Positions 26,094 through 40,200 of a DNA stretch of 64,000 nucleotides are shown piece by piece. Position 1 is the stretch's first letter, and every line of letters begins with the position of its first letter. This DNA comes from Strongylocentrotus droebachiensis (taxonomy: Eukaryota; Echinodermata; Echinoidea; Camarodonta; Strongylocentrotidae). The notes under the pieces are model-generated. The model was given only the letters and a program-made list of their open reading frames with translations, had not been told where the DNA came from and ran no database searches. The translations under genes and the position numbers were made by a program. Location of the stretch: contig JAVYIG010001597.1 of assembly GCA_035222895.1 (NCBI GenBank), positions 62,001 through 126,000 of the forward strand, written 5' to 3'.

Positions 26094-29000
26094 GTGGGGG
26101 GGATGAAAAGGGATGGAGAGGGGGAGGAAGAACGAGACAAAGGGAGAAAGGGTGGGGGAGGGAGTGAGGGAGAGACAGAGATGAAATAGCAAGCAAAAGA
26201 AAATAGAGATTAACAATTAACACAAAATGAAAACATGAATTTCATAATATACAATATATTCCACATATCGATTCAGAATCAAGGTCAAAATCAAAACAAA
26301 GTCAAAATGAAATTAAAAGATTTGAGATTTCAATAAATTATATTTATCTGCTCAACCTGAAAAGACGTGTGGGATGATTACCATTAAGGGGTAATCCAAG
26401 ATATGATGATTTTCCTCCCACAGTAGATGAAATAAAACCTCATTGTAGCTTGAGTTGAAGAGTCTTAATTGTCTTCATTAATGCGCACCATTAAAAACCT
26501 TTCAATCAACCACCCTAGAAGGATCGTTTCTCAGCGTATTTTGTTTCTCTCTCACCAATCTGAACAAAAGCCGAGCGACCTGATTGGATTTTTGAATCTT
26601 TTTGGTTTAGTTAAAGACGCATAGTAGTCTGCTCTCATGGGGAATTCGACACCGTTCAGGCGGTGTCAATCACCAGGATTACCCTTCAGTTTTATGACCA
26701 AAATGCCTCATGTAATGCTTTGTATTTCCTCATCCATTTCTCCACAAGGTAAAGTCATTGTCTCACTTTTCCCTCACCCGAAGACTCTCCGAGAGACGAG
26801 AGACGAAAGGGTATTACTTGATGGACCTACGGGTTCGCTGTGTGCAGACTTGTAAATAAATAAAATTGTATTTCCACCAAGTCTGGTGTCAGAGAATTAT
26901 GGCCTTCTGCACATGGAAACTGACGACCTACTCCCTTTAACAACACTGCTTTGTCTGCTTCTTTTCTGATTACTATAGTCTCTTACTTTTTTAAGGGAGC
27001 TGAGAAAATATAGGGGGGGGGGGGGAATAGATTAGGAGATGGTACATACCCATGGCCATAGCTGCTAATTGGTTGCTCCCATGTCTATTAATGATGTCCT
27101 GTGCTTCACTAGGCATACAGCATGAGCGTAGGAGCATTGAAAGGCATTGTAGGTGCAGATGAAACCCACCGAGTAGAGCAAAGCTCGTCTGGGGCAAGAT
27201 GGCAATCTCATGCTTGTAGATCTGTAAAGTCAATCATAATACATGTAATAATAATAATAATAATAATATGTCTTGTTTACCCTGGGTAGCCTCATCAGTA
27301 TTCATACTGTTCTCCCTGAGGGCCCTGCAATCATATTAATGATAATATGTCATTCTTGTATACATGTGTAGTGCATCTCACATTATGATTTGACATCTCT
27401 ATGTGCTTCCAAAGGACTTTGGATATTATTACTCTGGCTTTAGCTCCAGAAACTTACGTGCTCAGTATATTCAAGGAATAAATCCTAGCAGGTATCACTT
27501 ACTGCACCTAGGTTCAGTGTGGCAAATGTCTTGCCGAACAATGTTAGAGAAGTGGTACCTCGTGGTTAACACTCTGAAGATTTATTCACTAGGCCACAAC
27601 ACTTCTTAAGCATAATACATGTAGAATTGCCTTAATGAAAACAATAAAATGTATTTTACAAAAGAGAGAACAAATAGTGTAGCTTTTAGTTGAACAATCT
27701 TGAAATTGATTTTGTTCTAAATAATACCTGAACTATTTTCAAAAGAGCAATTTTTGTTGTAATAAATTATACTGATACATTGATTTGGACATAATCCAAT
27801 ATAGTACAATCCAAATTTAATACAATTCATCATCTCATTTACAGAGGGCAGCAGACATATCTTATTTGATTTGATTTAATCTCTTTCTCCCAACTCAACT
27901 TCTTTAGGGTTCAACCTCTTTAGGATTAATTCTCAACTTGTTGATTTCAACTCTTTGAAATATCAGTACAACCTCACTGCCTGATTGTGAAACCATCCAA
28001 ATCCAACTCTTAATCCCTTCATATGAACTAGAATATTTCCCCTAATATCATAATGCTTGAATTAATTGTCCTACTTAGGATGCCTCTTTCACATTTTGCT
28101 AAAAAAGTTAACTAGTCGGGTCCAGCCACCTTGGCACATCTTCACGTTTGTAAAAATTATCTTAGGACCACTTTACGTCTTTTGGCAAGACATTAATGTA
28201 CATCTGCCACGCTCAACCCAGGTTTAGTAAGTGGGTACCTGGTAGGATATATTCCTTCAATGCACTGAGCGCTTACGGTTGATGGAGCTAAAGTTGGGGC
28301 AAAAATATCCATAGTCCATAGATGTGCACTTTAACATTGTACCACAATGTGCTATACAAGAACAGAATTCCATATTTTACCATTATTATCAAAATTAAGC
28401 CAACTGATTTATCTATCACTTTTTCTAGGGTTTATCCGGAACCAGTACAGGATCCTGCTCGGCACCTAGCTCATTATCAAACTTGGTGAAATATGAAAAG
28501 GGAGATTTCACATTAAAGATATTCTTTCTTCAGTAGATTGTGTTTACATTCTTCATGAACTCTGTGTCTTTCTATGCTCCTACTATGTGCTGATTCAAAA
28601 TGACCTTATCATCACAGCGTTATCACATTCCTCATGTAATATAGCATGTCAAAACACCAGACTTGCCTGTATATGGAAGAAAGATATATCACAACAAACT
28701 GGGAATCAATTCCAAGGGGCTTCAAATAAATGAGGAACAGTTTTAATTCCACAAATATTAACCAGGAATGACGTAGATGTATGTTAAAGGGATCCGGTAA
28801 CTTTGTCTCAGATTCTGAAACAAAATTCTGGATTAGCTCACGCTGCAATTATAATTTTAAACCTTTAGGGCAGTCAGGAATCCCATGACTTTTACAAGCC
28901 GATCACCTGTCTGATTATCAAGATATTTATGATTGGAATTACAAATTTTGAAAACCGTTTGCCAAACGTTTTTTATAACACTACAGTCTATTGGGGAAAA

Positions 29001-32000
29001 CGAGTACCGTATTTGCCGGCGTAAAGGCCGCAGTATTTTTGGAAGAGAAAATATCAAAAAGTCGGGGTGCGGCCTTTACAGCGAAAGAGTAAAAAAAAAA
29101 TCCAAGTCAAAACCAGCACGAATTTGCACATATGGGACTACGAACGGTACAATAACTATACCACTATGGTACAGGACATTTCAACACATCTTACAGACAA
29201 TTTTATCTTGCATTGTTGACATGAATATGAAAATGAATTGCTAAACCAACATTTGCCGATAGATCTTGATCTAAGTTCATGCCAATACATTGCAAAAGTA
29301 AAGGAAGGGTCCATTTAACCGAGCTGCTGCGAAGCATCCATCCGAAGTCGCCATTTTGTTTTCCATTTCATGCAGTTCGCATTACACCGTACATTGTGGT
29401 AGGGGTATATATCGGACACCAAATATGCCCGCGATCACTTTTTGAGCTAAACTTCCGGTAAAGTATATGGATATTGATGAATTTGGTATCAGTTTGTAAA
29501 AAAAAAATAGTGTTTTACAAGAAAATTACGATTAATTTTTTTTTCCCTCTTTGAAATGTCAAAGTTGGGGTGCGGCCTTATCGCCGGCAAATACGGTATG
29601 GTAAAACCGGTCACTCATAGATTTTTACTTTTTTGAGGCACTTCTTGATCATTTTGAAGCGCAATTTTTTTAGGGCTTCAATATTACACCATATCAGACA
29701 CTGATAACACGTAGGACTGTTATGTGTATCTCAGATTTAACATTGTTATATGATCCCTTTAACACAGAAAATGTGTTAGATTAGGCAGAGAGAAAATGGT
29801 CTTTATCATAATGCAATATTCATTTGTATCATAAAATGGTTGGGTCTACAAATGTGATACATAGTGTCAGTGAAAGTCATGGATTTAGTAAAACAGATTA
29901 TACTTGGTGTATCAAATGTTGGTTTGGGACAAAATCTATAATAAATTCAATTATCTTTGTTTTCCTGTAAAAATAATGAGTGTTCTTATTGAAACTTATT
30001 ATACAATCTCCATTGTACGATTGATTAATTTAAAAGAACCAAAGCTGTACATTTAGCGACAACACTGGGTGTTATTGAGTGTCCCTTCAATTGAACAAAA
30101 AGAGCAACATTAAAAAAGTTTTTTCCTGAAAATGTAGAGGGGTTGTGGTCTTGTGGGTAAGTCTCTGGACTATGAATCACAAGGTACGGGGTTCTATGGA
30201 ACAAACTCCCTGCATTTCTCAGAAAAATAAATGTACTTGACTGCATGATAAATATCTGAAAACAAACCTCTAATATTCTTAATTTGTCCTTAGACTATTA
30301 AAGGGACAACGCCTTGTATCCTCTGGAATAGGTGTTATATAAATCAAATTATCATTATTATTATCACTAAGAGAAAACATGTTGAGAGGTGCTATACTAA
30401 CCATTGACTGTGATTCTAGTTTCCTTCTAGCTTCCATGAGTTTAGGATCTTCATGGCTAGACTTGCCTCTGCCAGTCTCTAGGAGATGAACCTCATCTGT
30501 TGCTAAGGTATCCCCACGACGGAGAGGTCTCGTCAGCTAAATCATGAAACAAAACAAGATCAGAAAGAAGATTAAAGATAAACTTGAGTTCTGGTAATGC
30601 GATTGCATTGTGAAAGAAAAGGTGTGGAATGGATCAGAAAAGTTGATCATATAGCATGTAAGTAATAGTGTGTAATGCAAGGTTCTGGAGTCATCAAAAT
30701 CATCATAAATTTGGCAGAGTCTTGGTAAAGTAACAATCACTTACACAGAAAGATGTATATGGGACAACACACATGGTGTCGGGCTAGTACTACCCTGATT
30801 TCCTCATCTTTCTATGCTCATTACTCAGCCAGTATACATTTTCTTCCAAAATTGTTTGGCACATGACATTTATTTGCAATCTTGAACATTCAGTGTAAGT
30901 TTTGTTAGATTCTGTGAGAATTCATTTTCTTTTTTTACCAGAACTCAAGTTATCTTTAACAGACTATTATTATCTATTTATTTGGTATTTCCATCAGAAG
31001 AAAAAAAACATGTTGCTGTATTGAAATAAATAAAATAAATTGACTTGTAAAATTGCATCAATGAGAGATGCACTAAAGTAGAACTTAACACAAATGGGAT
31101 TGGGTCTTTGCTTCTTATAAAATTTACTTCCTTTAGTAATCTCCGGGGTCCTCCTTATAATGCGCACGCTACATGATCCTCATGTGATCCGATTTCCGAA
31201 GAAATTGCAATTATGTTAGCTATAGAAATCTTAACAAACATCTTATTCCTGATTTAGATTCTGCATAATGATAAGAATACTAACAACCAGAATTTTATTG
31301 CCATTAAACCTTCTAGTCAGAATTAAAGCTCAATAGGCTTCAAATCATAAACAATTGCACTACTGGTCTGACGTCAATAGAAGTTAGCTTTTCCTTCTCC
31401 AAAGAAACTTTGAATCCCTTCAAATTTAGATTTAATTAAAGATGAAGTTGAGTTCTGGTCATGCGATTGCATTGTGCAAGAAACGGTGTGGAACCGACCA
31501 GAAAAGGTTGATCATCTAGCATATAAGAATTTGTGTGTATTGCAAGGTTCTGGAATCATCAAAATGATAAGAAATTTGGCCAAGTCTTGGTAAAGTTACA
31601 AACACTGTACACAGAAAGATGTATATGGGACTACACGAACACGTGGCGTAAAAAGCCGGCCCCCCGATTTTTACGATGTTACATGCATATTTAGAATATG
31701 AAGGCATTTGAAGAGCCATGCTTTTCAGGGAACATGTCTTATCTGATGTTCTTCCACACTTGCATAATAAGAATGAGTAACGCTCACAAATTATTTTTCA
31801 CTTCTTCCCAGAACTCAACCTTCTCTGCATTTGACTGTTCAGAACCTTGATCATTCAGATTTTAGAAATTGGAAAGTTCATATAAATTCTATGACAATAG
31901 GCTGTAGGGGTTACCGGTATACCTAATCAGACCTCAATTGTTGAGATTCTAAAAGTTTGAAAATTTATATAAATTTTGAAAATTTGTCCGAAATCGGATC

Positions 32001-35000
32001 GTAGGCGGAGTAGCAGTGGGCTTAAGGAATCGTGATTGATCAGAATCAATCTCAACTTTACTTATAAAAAGTATTTTGTGGTATCCCCCCCCCCCCCTCC
32101 CCTAACCTGAGTAAGACTATGCCCTTGATTCATACAGTACCTGTCCATGTGACATCCATGATGTACAAGCATCCCCGACTTCTGGTTGGCACTCCTCACC
32201 GATGAACAGGTCTTCAAGCTCTTGATACCTCCCCCCTCCCCCCCCCCCCTCCCCTCCCCTAACCCGTGTAAGACTATGCCCTTGATTCATACAGTACCTG
32301 ACCAGCTGACATCCATGATGTACAAGCATCCCTGACTTCAGGTTGACACTCCTCACCGATGAACAGGTCTTCAAGCTCCTGACTTGATACCTCCCCCCTC
32401 CCCTCCCCCTCCCCCCTCCCCCTCCCCTAACCCCTGTAAGACTATGCCCTTGATTCATACAGTACCTGTCCAGCTGACATCCATGATGTACAAGCATCCC
32501 TGACTTCTGGTTGACACTCTTCACCGATGAACAGGTCTTCAAGCTCCTGATAACGACTCAAAGGTGCATGAAGGTCAGCGGCAGTTTGGAAGAAGTGGTA
32601 CTGGGTCTGCAGCATCAGCAAGAAACATTGAGCCAAGGTCTGCACACAAAAGGATACAACACAGAACAGAGGTTAAAGAGAAGGTTGAGTTCTGAGGAGT
32701 GGTGAAAAATAACTTGTGAGCGTTTTCATTTTTATTACGCTAGTGTGGAAGAACATCAGTGTGAACACTGGAAGAACATCAGAGAGAAAATGTTCCCTGA
32801 AAAGCATGGCTCATCAAATGCCTTCATATACAACATATGACATGTAAAAGCTTAAAAATGTGGGTCTCATTTTTATGCCACATGTTTGTCTAGTCCCATA
32901 TATATATTTCTGTGTACAGTGCTTGGAACTTTACCAAGACTGGGCCAAGTTTCTTATTATTTTGATGACTCCAGAACCTTGCAGTACACACCAATACTTT
33001 CATGCTACATGATCAACTTTTTTTGGATCTATTCCAGAACGTTTCTTTCACAATGCAATCGAATGACTAGAACTCAACTTTATCTTTAACACTCTTGGCA
33101 AAAAGGATGCTTCCAATACACGGTGATAGAACATACACAAGTGCTGCTCTGAAACTGTGGAATAAACTACCCCAGATTTCTCTGTAACCAGCATCTCTCA
33201 ATATCTATATATTAAAAAACCTGCCTTTTCTGTTAAAAACATAATTGTAAAGCACATTAAATATTTATGGGAAATGCACTATATGAATACACCACTACTA
33301 GTACTATCATTATCATTATCATTATTGTTAGTATGTTTATTATGTTTATGTTAATTTTTATGTTGTTGTTGTTGTTGTACTGGTCTCTGCAACTTGAATA
33401 ACATTTGAAGTAGAGCTTGTCTTATTTCAGTGTTCACCATTGAAGCAACAAATCTATTTCTTTGCAATGAATGCAACACTTATGGTGCACACCAAGTGGA
33501 CCGAGACAATTAAATTTGAATGTATACATACGAAAAAACAATAAAGTCCTCATACATTCCCCAGGGATGTGCAGGGACTGATTATCAAATATCTTTATTC
33601 ATTGAAATACAGAGTAGAGTACGAAAGTAAAACTATTAAAGCCTGTTGAAATTAATATCTCAAGTAAGGTCTCTAGATACTGCACGTAACAAAGCCAGAG
33701 AATGAAAGCATCAGCAAGGAACTAAAACTACTCAATACATGATGGTCCTTAACACTTTCTATTAGCAGGAAATGCACACAAAAGAAAAACTGGATTTTCC
33801 CCTTTCTTATAAAATAACTCTCAAAGCCAATAGATATCAGTTAATATCATCTTTCAAACAATAACTGAAATCAGTGTACTAAAGAACCTTTTTTTAGAAT
33901 TAAATTCTCCTTGCTCCTGTTTTTTTAAGTGGGAGAAAGTGTGTGTACTGTACATGTATAACAGTTATCACAATCTAATAAGGTGTACATTACCGTATTT
34001 ATTCCCCATAAGCTAGTGATTTGCACAAAGCAGACGAGTCCATACTAAAAACTTCCAATTGCCTTTCTTCTTGTTTGCATTTAGTAAACCCTTTAGAGCA
34101 TTTGAGGTAAACTTGTAAGTCTGCTACATGTACAGTAGTACTGTATATTTTATACACATATTAAATGAAAAATAACAATTTCTTTCATAACCATGTCAAC
34201 CAGCGACTTAGAAAAAAATGTCTTGGTTATATTACCGTATTTGCCGGCGTAAAGGCCGCAGTATTTTTGGAAGAGAAAATATCAAAAAGTCGGGGTGCGG
34301 CCTTTACGCCGAAAGAGTAAAAATCGCAAGTCAAAACAGCACGTCCATTATTTGTAGGCAACTTCATACAACAAAATATATTAACAAAATTGACTTGAAA
34401 ACACATCGGACAAGATCTTTTCTGAACCACGTCAGCAGCAAATTTGAAGAAGTTATCTTTTTAATCGTTGTGCAACCAAAGAAATAAGAAGAAAACTGAC
34501 CAGAAACTCGTACTTGTAAAGTTGTAAAAATGTCCTTAAGAACACCGATGATTGCGCGCTGTGCATCTCCGAAGGTGCGTTGGATTTGTTAGCAACTCCA
34601 GCCCCGTAGCTGCCCACCACAGAGTGTGTGAGTAAGGTATGATTTTGGTACCTTACTCACACACTCTGTGGTGGGGAGCTACGGGGCTGGAGTTGCTAAC
34701 AAATCCAACGCACCTTCGGAGATGCACAGAGCGCAATCATCGGTGTTGTTAACTTTTCAGTAAGATAATTCTGAATTATAATTGAGACTATCTAATTAAT
34801 TAAAGCGACAAACTAACCTCGGTAGATCTCTAGTAACAATACAAAAGCTTGTTTATTTTCTCCATTTGACGGTACGATAGGGGTAAGACCGGATAACATT
34901 ATAAAAAAAAAAAAATCCTTCCACCATGCTTCCACCCTGCGATAGGTTGGCCATTCAGGTTTCTGTATGCATGCGAAGCGCCCTCTAGTGTCCCATGAAT

Positions 35001-37171
35001 GTGCTAATCTGCCTAAAAATCTATGAAGATTTGCTAAATTACGATCATTTTTTAGGTAAACTTCCTGTAAATTTATAAAATGATTGATAATTTTGGTATT
35101 AGTTTCTAGGAGAAATAGAGTTCTACGGGAAAATTACAATTATTTTCTTTGGTCCGTTTTTTTTTTTTTCCGTTTTTTTTTTTTTTCCGTTTTTTTTTTT
35201 TTTTTTTTTCTCCACGAAATGTCAAAGTTGGGGGTGCGGCCTATGCGGGGGTGCGGCCTTTACGCCGGCAAGTACGGTAACTTGCATGCTTGATTCCAAA
35301 TTCAATTTACATGACCTAATCTCAAGAAAGACTCTTGTATTTGATTTACAGTATAGATCATTTACTTTCAAGCTTTTTCAGATAGGGCCCGGTAAGGTCA
35401 ACTGCCTCAAAAATGCTCCCATGTTCTTTAAAGGTGTAAACCAGAGCTGCCAACCTTGTGCGACCAAAAAAAGGAATCATGATGGCCAAAAAAAAGGAAT
35501 TTCAAGCAAAAAAAAAGGAATTCATGAAAACGAAACTTACAACCACGCGCGACACACTTCCAATGCAGAAATGTTCATTCCTCATGCTGTTTTGTTGTTG
35601 GTTATTTTGGTATTATCGGCATTTCATTCTTTTTGAGAATATTTTTCTCTTCCAAGTAGTTTTAAAATTAGTTTTCTATTGAATTTGTGATCAAATCACC
35701 ATTTTAAGGCAGTTGTTTGATGTGTGGTATGTAAAAAAAAAAAAATTATAAAAATTATAAAAAAACTTATTTTATGAAGAAAAAACATAATACCGTAATT
35801 TGGAGGAAAAAACAGAGTAATTCCGGCAAAAACGGAGTAATTCCGGCAAGAACGGAATGGTTGGCAGCTCTGTGTAAACGAATGGAAACTGCGCACAACA
35901 AGTGACTTGAGCATATTCACTCAGCTCTGTGTTATAAGATACAGATATGTGATACAGAAGCATGTTACACTTCATGTCATCATAATAAAACCAACATAGT
36001 AGTTTGATATTTTGAAGCACATTTAAACATTTTGTAGTTGACATGAGTCTCCAGTGATGCTGTACATAAACAGTAGGTTAACTTGAGAATCAAAATAATT
36101 GGAAATCCTTCCCAGTCTGTGCTACTTCCTTTTTGGAAAGAAATGCTCATTCTGCAAATCTGTTACAGAAAGATTTTTAAATGCCATCTACAGTGTAATT
36201 CAAAGTTGAATTACAAAGTTAAAGCTCTTTCCGCATCGTCTTTGTGATATTATTTAAGGTAACTAAAATAGTAAATGTTGAAACGGTCATGTATGCACAT
36301 TAGAATGGACTGTATGTGTATTGATGCATAGACCAATCACAATGCTTAAAATACTAGAGCCATTTTATAAAATATGATATGCTCATTTAATTGTTTAACC
36401 CTCCTTACATGTATATCCCAAATCTTAAATTCATTGATGAGTTTGCCATATTTGTGATTGAAGGGAACATAATATAGCAACTCCAGATATTGTAAAGAAC
36501 TAAAGTTTACTTTACTAACCCCACCCAATTCTACAAATATTTGTTCATGATTAGGAGTGTATAACACAGATCTACACAGTACATGTTCATTTAGGCCCAT
36601 GGCCATGGCTTTAGGCATGGTTAGGTAAGCTTTACTTTTTATTCTATATTCCCTTTGATTTCATTTCTATTTTACTCTTAATAAGGAAAGATATTATAAG
36701 GAAGTGTAAGTATAATTATTTTTAGAATCAGCTTTCGCTGTTAAGAGATACGTCACCATTCATGATTTCTTTGTCATGAACAATCAATATACTGATGTAT
36801 TAATAATCTAAAAATAGTTTCCTCTTTAAGAACAATCATAACAATAAACCTCCAACTAAAAAAAGAAAAAATACTAATTCATGCTCTTTTGATTACTGTA
36901 TATATTACAGCAAAGTCTTAGCTTACTTTTTATCAATGTATTATGAAGTGCATTGAAATGTAATGTAATGCGCTATATAAATGTATTATGTTGTTATTGT
37001 ATTATTTTCATTTTCAGAAAAAACATCTACTAATGTGGACTTTGAAGTTTGATGTTGAGAACAATGTTTTTTTGATAAGACTGTTAATTTAAACAGAAAT
37101 GAGGAACTGATATAATTGGGGGCAAAATAGATGTAAGGAACCTTTAATAAGGAAATACAGAGAGAGAGAGC

Positions 37172-37255
<84 letters not shown>

Positions 37256-40200
37256 CATGTAGATAGAGAGCTCCTGAAGAATAGTGAGGAAGACATTAGA
37301 AATGAAGAAAAAAAACAGGATCAGACGGAGAGAGAGAGAGAGAGAGAAATTGTATTACATCTGTATCCAATAATTTTAAGCACTCTGACTGGTATATCTT
37401 GAAATTTTTCTTTCTCATTAAAATGCTATAATATTCAGAATTATGTATAATTAAATAGTGTTTGTATTTTATCATTCCAAATTTAATGCAAACGCTAACA
37501 CGTTTTATTGAAAATACACGTTTGACAGTTACATAATGTATGAATTGCTCATAACAACCGAATTAATTTAATTTGATTCCAGGAATGAGCATTGTTCCTT
37601 AATGACTCTGAGGCAAGTACACAAGGGAGATGCGCATAATACAGCGTACTCTCTCTGAGCATGTTTACGAGAGTTCTTCCGTGAATTGACAGTGTCACGT
37701 TTCTGGGAAAGCCAATTCCTTGTAAACATGACCGATTCCTCATCAGGCAGGGAGCTACATGTACAATACGCAACACACAATCATGTTATACAATGCTCAA
37801 GTAGGCCCTACACAAATCCCTTCATATACAGTACATGTAGCCCAACATGTACACTGTATGCCATCATCATAGAAATGTAGACAAGTGAAGAAGAAAAAAT
37901 GAAACAACCGTAAGAGATACAAATTAATCACATTTTTTGCTTTAAGCCTGACATGTGAATATTATTTTTTCATCACTTGTCTATTTTCCGTCCACTGCCG
38001 CAGGACTATTTTCACTTTTATTTTAATTTTCATTCTTATCATAGAAACATACATGTACACTATATATATGTACATGTGCAGTATGTACATGTATTGTCTA
38101 AAAGATATATCGGTAGCTTTAAACTTAAAGGGACCAATGGAAATCTATTAATTTGTATTTTGCATCATTCTCATACATTGTACATTACAGTGTATGTCTC
38201 ATTTGTCTGAGACAAAAACAAAATAACACTCGACACTGTACATGTATTTGCAGTATGCACTCATGAAAGGAAATTTCTTTCTTTAAATCTCAAGTACAAT
38301 AGTTCCATGATGATGGTGGAGTTGAAAAGATTTTTTTTTTAATTAAAAGAAATAAATCTATTAACAACATGATATTATGAATCATCTGATTATTATCTTG
38401 GTCTTGGTATTATGTAGTTCAGTGTAAACAAATGATAAAGCCCCCCCCCCCCCCCGAAAAAAATATCTTAGATCAACACATATTTACACTGTACATGTAT
38501 CTAAAATAATATATTCCACAAAATAAAATTCAATGCATTGTGAGCATGTACATCTGTAGTGAGAGAGAGAGAGAGAGAGTCATGTTTGCAAGACATGGTA
38601 CAAACAACATCTTCATGGAAAGTTTGTTGACCGTAATTTGTGGCCTCGAAGCAGTATCATACACAGTGCTCGATCTCGGATGCAGAGTGTACAAAACACA
38701 CACTCCTACACGTACACGTACCTTATTGGTACATTTTTTTCCTTTCTTGGAACTGTGCATCTTTTACTCTTACTATTCCTAGGTAAGCCTCCAAGCCTCC
38801 AATCCAAGGATAGAATGATTATCATTATTGATGTGATCTGGATTGCTTTCCATGAATATTATCTTCTCTATTTGCAACATTTTGTAGAAATTCTGCATAT
38901 TTTAGATAAAGTAGAAACATGTCTGAGTAGAAGATGAAGCATGCCTGGGTAGAAGATAAAAGCTCTACTGATACAACTTCAAAAAAAAAATTAAAAAAAA
39001 AATTAAAAAAGGATAAGAAAGATTTGTGATAAACATTCATGCTGTCAGATTCAGAAGTACAAAATATGTAATTTTCACATTCTCATACTTCCTGGAAATT
39101 ATGTGCATAAAAGTCAATCTTGACAACCCACAAGCTTTCAAGGGGCTTGCAGCAACCAATAAAATGGATTACCTGTTCATCAGTCATCATTTGGAACATT
39201 CTTCATTAATTTGAATATATTTGGGAACAGGTATATTGTCCTCATACCATTTTCTATACATGATAGTGCATCCAGTCTATGTTCATACTAGGCCTGAGTC
39301 ATGTCGGGATTTTCATAAACCGGGTCCCGACGGCCTTGCACCGATCGGGACCCGGTGTCCCGAAATCAGCTCGCAGGATTTGTCACTTGCCTCTATAAAA
39401 AGCGCATATCATCAGTATGTCCCTTAAAAGTGACCTTTTTTATCAGTCAAATCCATGATTTTTTTTATCCATGATTGGCGATGTTTAGTGCCATTATCGT
39501 GCCTCTAAATGTAAAAAAACTGGAGCAAAAATAGAAAGACAACGATCGAGCCGCCATTTTGATTCATGCAGGTTGAATAAATCGGGTCAAAAAACATTAT
39601 GTTTGAATAATAAAACGGGTTTCTAAAAAGTACTCCGTTACAACATACCGATCGAATAATTTTTAAAAACAAAATAGATATTTTTTCTTTGATTTTGAAC
39701 ACCGCATGCTTCTTTTAAAAGCTGAAAATTACTTGGTAATGGTACATTTTTATCGCAAGGGGCTTGCTGCAAATACTCGAATCCTTTGTTATACTGCTTT
39801 TTACCGTAGAGGGCGTTATTTGGTTTCTAGCCTTGTGTTAGAACACGAGGCTAGAAACCAAATAACGTGTAATTCGGACATATCAGCAGGCCCATTCCGA
39901 TAATGATTGTACCTATAGTAACTCCTTAAATATCACTATTTCTGTGGCTTTTCTTGGACAACTATTGTATTATTCCTCCAAGTTATGTATCTGCTTACGA
40001 TAATTTTGAGTAGTTGTCTTTCCAATTGTGCTCTCGTAGTTTTTAATGATTTTTTCTCGTTACGATCACGTCTTTGTTTGGGATCGTTCTGGCACGGATT
40101 ACAGCTAACTACGAGGAGCACTGCGCATTTTTCCGAGACTAGTCTGAACTTGCCTTGCAACAGCTATCCGTATCGAAACTTCTTGTGATTACCAAGTAAT

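Noticed and set aside
25702-26223. Long Ser/Leu/Pro-rich frames on the minus strand and an Arg/Glu/Gly frame on the plus strand
   Set aside because: They come from the GA/CT simple repeat; only the 25741-25901 part is a real GARRE1 exon.
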